From JBJMLO01 sp045805265 (lineage in GTDB: Bacteria > Actinomycetota > UBA4738 > JACQTL01): a DNA stretch of 64,000 bases. The stretch is taken from positions 1 to 64,000 of the forward strand of contig JBJMLO010000025.1 in the NCBI GenBank assembly GCA_045805265.1. The letters run 5' to 3'. The notes below the pieces were generated by a model. The model was not told the origin of the DNA. It worked only from the letters and a program-made list of their open reading frames with translations, and searched no databases. Each line of letters begins with the position of its first letter. Within the stretch, counting starts at the first letter, position 1. The position numbers were made by a program, and so were the translations under genes. Positions 62,086 through 64,000 of this stretch are shown piece by piece.

Positions 62086-63027
62086 ATGGGCGTACTGGAC
62101 GGGAAGGTCGCCGTGATCACCGGCGCGGGGCGCGGGATCGGGCGGGGTGAGGCGCTGCTGTTCGCCGGAGAGGGCGCCCGCGTGGTCGTCAACGACCTCG
62201 GCGGGGAGTGGGACGGGACCGGCGCGGACCCCCGGGCCGCGTCGCAGGTGGTCGGGGAGATCGCGCGGGCGGGGGGCGAGGCCGTCGCGCACTTCGAGGA
62301 CATCAGCGAGCCGGAGGGGGCCGCCTCGGCGGTGCGCCTCGCCCTCGACACGTGGGGGCGGCTGGACGCGGTCGTCAACAACGCCGGGATCCTCCGCGAC
62401 CGGATGGTGTTCAACATGTCGGTCGAGGAGTGGGACGCGGTGATCAAGGTCCATCTCCGGGGCCACTTCCTGGTGACCCACGAGGCTTGCGCGCACTGGC
62501 GCGAGCGGTCGAAGGCCGGCGAGGAGGTCCGGGGCGCGATCGTGAACACGTCGTCGACGAGCGGGATCCTGGGGATCGCCGGCCAGTCGAACTACGGCGC
62601 GGCCAAGGGGGGGATCGCGGCGCTCAGCTCCATCACCGCGATGGAGATGGAGCGGTACGGGGTCCGGGTCAACGCCATCGCGCCCGGCGCGCGCACCCGC
62701 ATGACCGAGAAGACGTTCGGCGACATGGCCGCGGCCCCCGAGGGCGAGTTCGACGCCCTGGCGCCCGAGAACGTGGCCCCCCTGGTGGCGTTCCTGTGCT
62801 CGGACGCCGCCGAGGGGATCACCGGGCAGGTGCTCGGGATCCAGGGGGGGCTGGTCGAACTGTACCAGGGCTGGCGCCCCGTGTCGTCGCTGTACCAGGA
62901 CGCCCGGTGGACGCCCTCGGAGCTGGCCGGGCGGATGGACGAGCTGTTCGGCGACCGGGAACGGGTGTACCGGCCTCCGGCGTCGCCGTTCCGGCGGGCC
63001 GCCGGCCTCGGCGCCCCGGGCGCGTAG
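62086..63027 (+). CDS. Short-chain dehydrogenase/reductase (SDR)
   Basis: 313-residue NAD(P)-dependent oxidoreductase. Cofactor motif TGAGRGIGRG (TGxxxGxG), then NNAG (VVNNAGILRDRMVF) and the catalytic triad Ser-Tyr-Lys in NTSSTSGILGIAGQSNYGAAKGG. The C-terminal extension beyond ~240 (EGEFDALAPENVAPLVAFL, then GQVLGIQGGLVELYQGWRPV) is of the kind seen in peroxisomal-type 3-hydroxyacyl-CoA dehydrogenases. The stop is 4 bp before the amidohydrolase ATG, so the two are likely co-transcribed. Confidence 0.9.
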   Translation: MGVLDGKVAVITGAGRGIGRGEALLFAGEGARVVVNDLGGEWDGTGADPRAASQVVGEIARAGGEAVAHFEDISEPEGAASAVRLALDTWGRLDAVVNNAGILRDRMVFNMSVEEWDAVIKVHLRGHFLVTHEACAHWRERSKAGEEVRGAIVNTSSTSGILGIAGQSNYGAAKGGIAALSSITAMEMERYGVRVNAIAPGARTRMTEKTFGDMAAAPEGEFDALAPENVAPLVAFLCSDAAEGITGQVLGIQGGLVELYQGWRPVSSLYQDARWTPSELAGRMDELFGDRERVYRPPASPFRRAAGLGAPGA

Positions 63028-63031
63028 CCGC

Positions 63032-64000
63032 ATGGCGGTCTACTTCGGGGGCGTCCAGCTGTTCGACGGGCACACCGTGCGGAGCCGCGCCGGCGTGCTG
63101 GTGGCCGGCGGCCGGATCGAGTGGGTGGGCTCCCACCTCCGCGCCCCCCGGGTGGCGCGGGCGGCGCACCAGGTGGACGGGACGGGCCGCACCCTGACGC
63201 CGGGCCTCATCGACTGTCACGTGCACCTGTGCTTCGACGGCGGCGCGGACTTCCAGGCCGAGGGCCTCGAGGTGGTCGGGAACGACGCGCTGGCGGCGCT
63301 GAAGGCGGTGCGGAACGGCCGGCGGCACCTCGAGCACGGCGTGACCACGGTCCGCGACCTGGGGGGCCCGAGCGGCTACGCGTGCGCGGTGGCCGCCGCG
63401 ATCGAGGCCGGCGTCGCGGAGGGACCGGGGGTCGTGGCCGCCGGGCGGGCCCTGACCGTGACCGGCGGCCACGGACACGGGGCCTTCGCCTACGAGGTGG
63501 ACGGCCCGGAGAACGTGCGCCGCGCGGTCCGGGAGCAGATGCGCAGCGGCGCGCGGGCCATCAAGGCCATCGCCACTGGCGGCGTCCTCACTCCGGGCGT
63601 CAGCGCCGACTTCACGGCGTTCACTCCGGAGGAGCTCCAGGCTGCCGCGGACGAGGCGCACACGTGGGGACGGGGGATCGCCGCCCACGCCATCGGAGCG
63701 ACCGGCCTGGAGAACGCAGTGCGCGCCGGCTTCGACTCGATCGAGCACGGCTCCCAGATCAGCGTGGCGGTCGCCCGGCTGATGCGGGAGCGAGGGACGT
63801 TCCTCGTTCCGACGATCTCGGCGCTGCGAGGGATCGTCGACAACCCCGAGGAGGTGCCCCCCTACCAGGTGGAGAAGGGGCGGCAGGTGATGTCGTGGGC
63901 GCGGGACTCGTTCCGGCGGGCCGTCCGGGAGGGCGTCCGGTTCGCCGTGGGCACCGACGCCGGGACGCCGTTCAACCCCCACGGGAGCGCGCCGCTCGAG
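63032..64000 (+). CDS. Amidohydrolase-superfamily enzyme (imidazolonepropionase-like), truncated by the window
   Basis: The frame from ATG 63032 is open to the window end (323 codons). Metal-binding H63-x-H65 is in DCHVHLCFDG. Further superfamily residues occur in AIKAIATGG (probable metal-bridging Lys), AAHAIGAT (His), IEHGSQ (His) and GTDAGTP (catalytic Asp). The strong similarity in layout to imidazolonepropionase/prolidase-like metallo-hydrolases suggests a cyclic amide or dipeptide substrate. The C-terminus is outside the window. Confidence 0.88.
   Translation, partial: MAVYFGGVQLFDGHTVRSRAGVLVAGGRIEWVGSHLRAPRVARAAHQVDGTGRTLTPGLIDCHVHLCFDGGADFQAEGLEVVGNDALAALKAVRNGRRHLEHGVTTVRDLGGPSGYACAVAAAIEAGVAEGPGVVAAGRALTVTGGHGHGAFAYEVDGPENVRRAVREQMRSGARAIKAIATGGVLTPGVSADFTAFTPEELQAAADEAHTWGRGIAAHAIGATGLENAVRAGFDSIEHGSQISVAVARLMRERGTFLVPTISALRGIVDNPEEVPPYQVEKGRQVMSWARDSFRRAVREGVRFAVGTDAGTPFNPHGSAPLE

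Noticed and set aside
1..64000. tRNA or rRNA genes and CRISPR arrays
   Set aside because: No cloverleaf with a proper T-loop outside coding sequence, no rRNA text, and no regularly spaced repeats were found by eye.

Overview
The window is about 70% GC or more and gene dense. It has frequent GTG starts, many 4-base ATGA/GTGA overlaps, two F420-type (LLM) oxidoreductases, ECF sigma factors with membrane anti-sigma partners, and large cyclase-ATPase-TPR regulators. Together these point to a member of the Actinomycetota, probably an uncultured soil or sediment lineage. I see no rRNA, no convincing tRNA, no CRISPR array and no prophage. The only mobile element is the end of an insertion sequence at the left edge.

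Layout. 1-360: 5' part of a transposase and the terminal repeats of its IS. 400-2245: PAP2 phosphatase, Lgt and a small membrane protein in overlapping frames. 2246-4264: an Mrp-type Fe-S carrier divergent from a regulator with a SufR-like cysteine pattern. 4381-6068: a degenerate cyclase-like protein coupled to a PilT-type ATPase. 6139-8517: an NfeD protease/slipin pair. 8718-10133: ECF sigma and its zinc-finger anti-sigma. 10140-14262: esterase, membrane protein, sugar nucleotidyltransferase, LLM oxidoreductase and a tiny HARE-HTH-like protein. 14325-16721: gpsA, glpX and an AT-hook protein in one operon. 16772-25127: DMT transporter, two hypotheticals, a YceI/beta-propeller fusion, then a debranching-type glycosidase, FMN hydroxyacid oxidase and acyl-CoA dehydrogenase run. 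25204-27385: second ECF sigma with a propeller-bearing membrane protein and a short anchored protein. 27534-33931: PHP phosphoesterase, pilin-like lipoprotein, NDH-2, cyclase-like protein, alcohol dehydrogenase, CBS protein and an exchanger-like membrane protein. 34006-41096: two adjacent paralogous ~1180-residue cyclase/AAA/TPR regulators.

41-62 kb is rich in exported proteins. It holds two TIG plus PQQ-like propeller paralogues (one frameshifted), TldD/PmbA, a second LLM enzyme, a decayed vapB, two fused-frame amine oxidases, a frameshifted sulfatase, a phosphoesterase, a DUF2207-like protein, a BNR-repeat protein and a metzincin-like protease with TIG domain. The right edge has an SDR and a truncated amidohydrolase.

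The main themes are envelope sensing (two sigma/anti-sigma modules and several propeller proteins), cyclic-nucleotide-type signalling (two apparently complete and two degenerate cyclase homology proteins), and a secreted enzyme set. Three or four genes within 41-53 kb carry single-base indels. This may be genuine decay or poor base calling, and it affects how those genes should be read.
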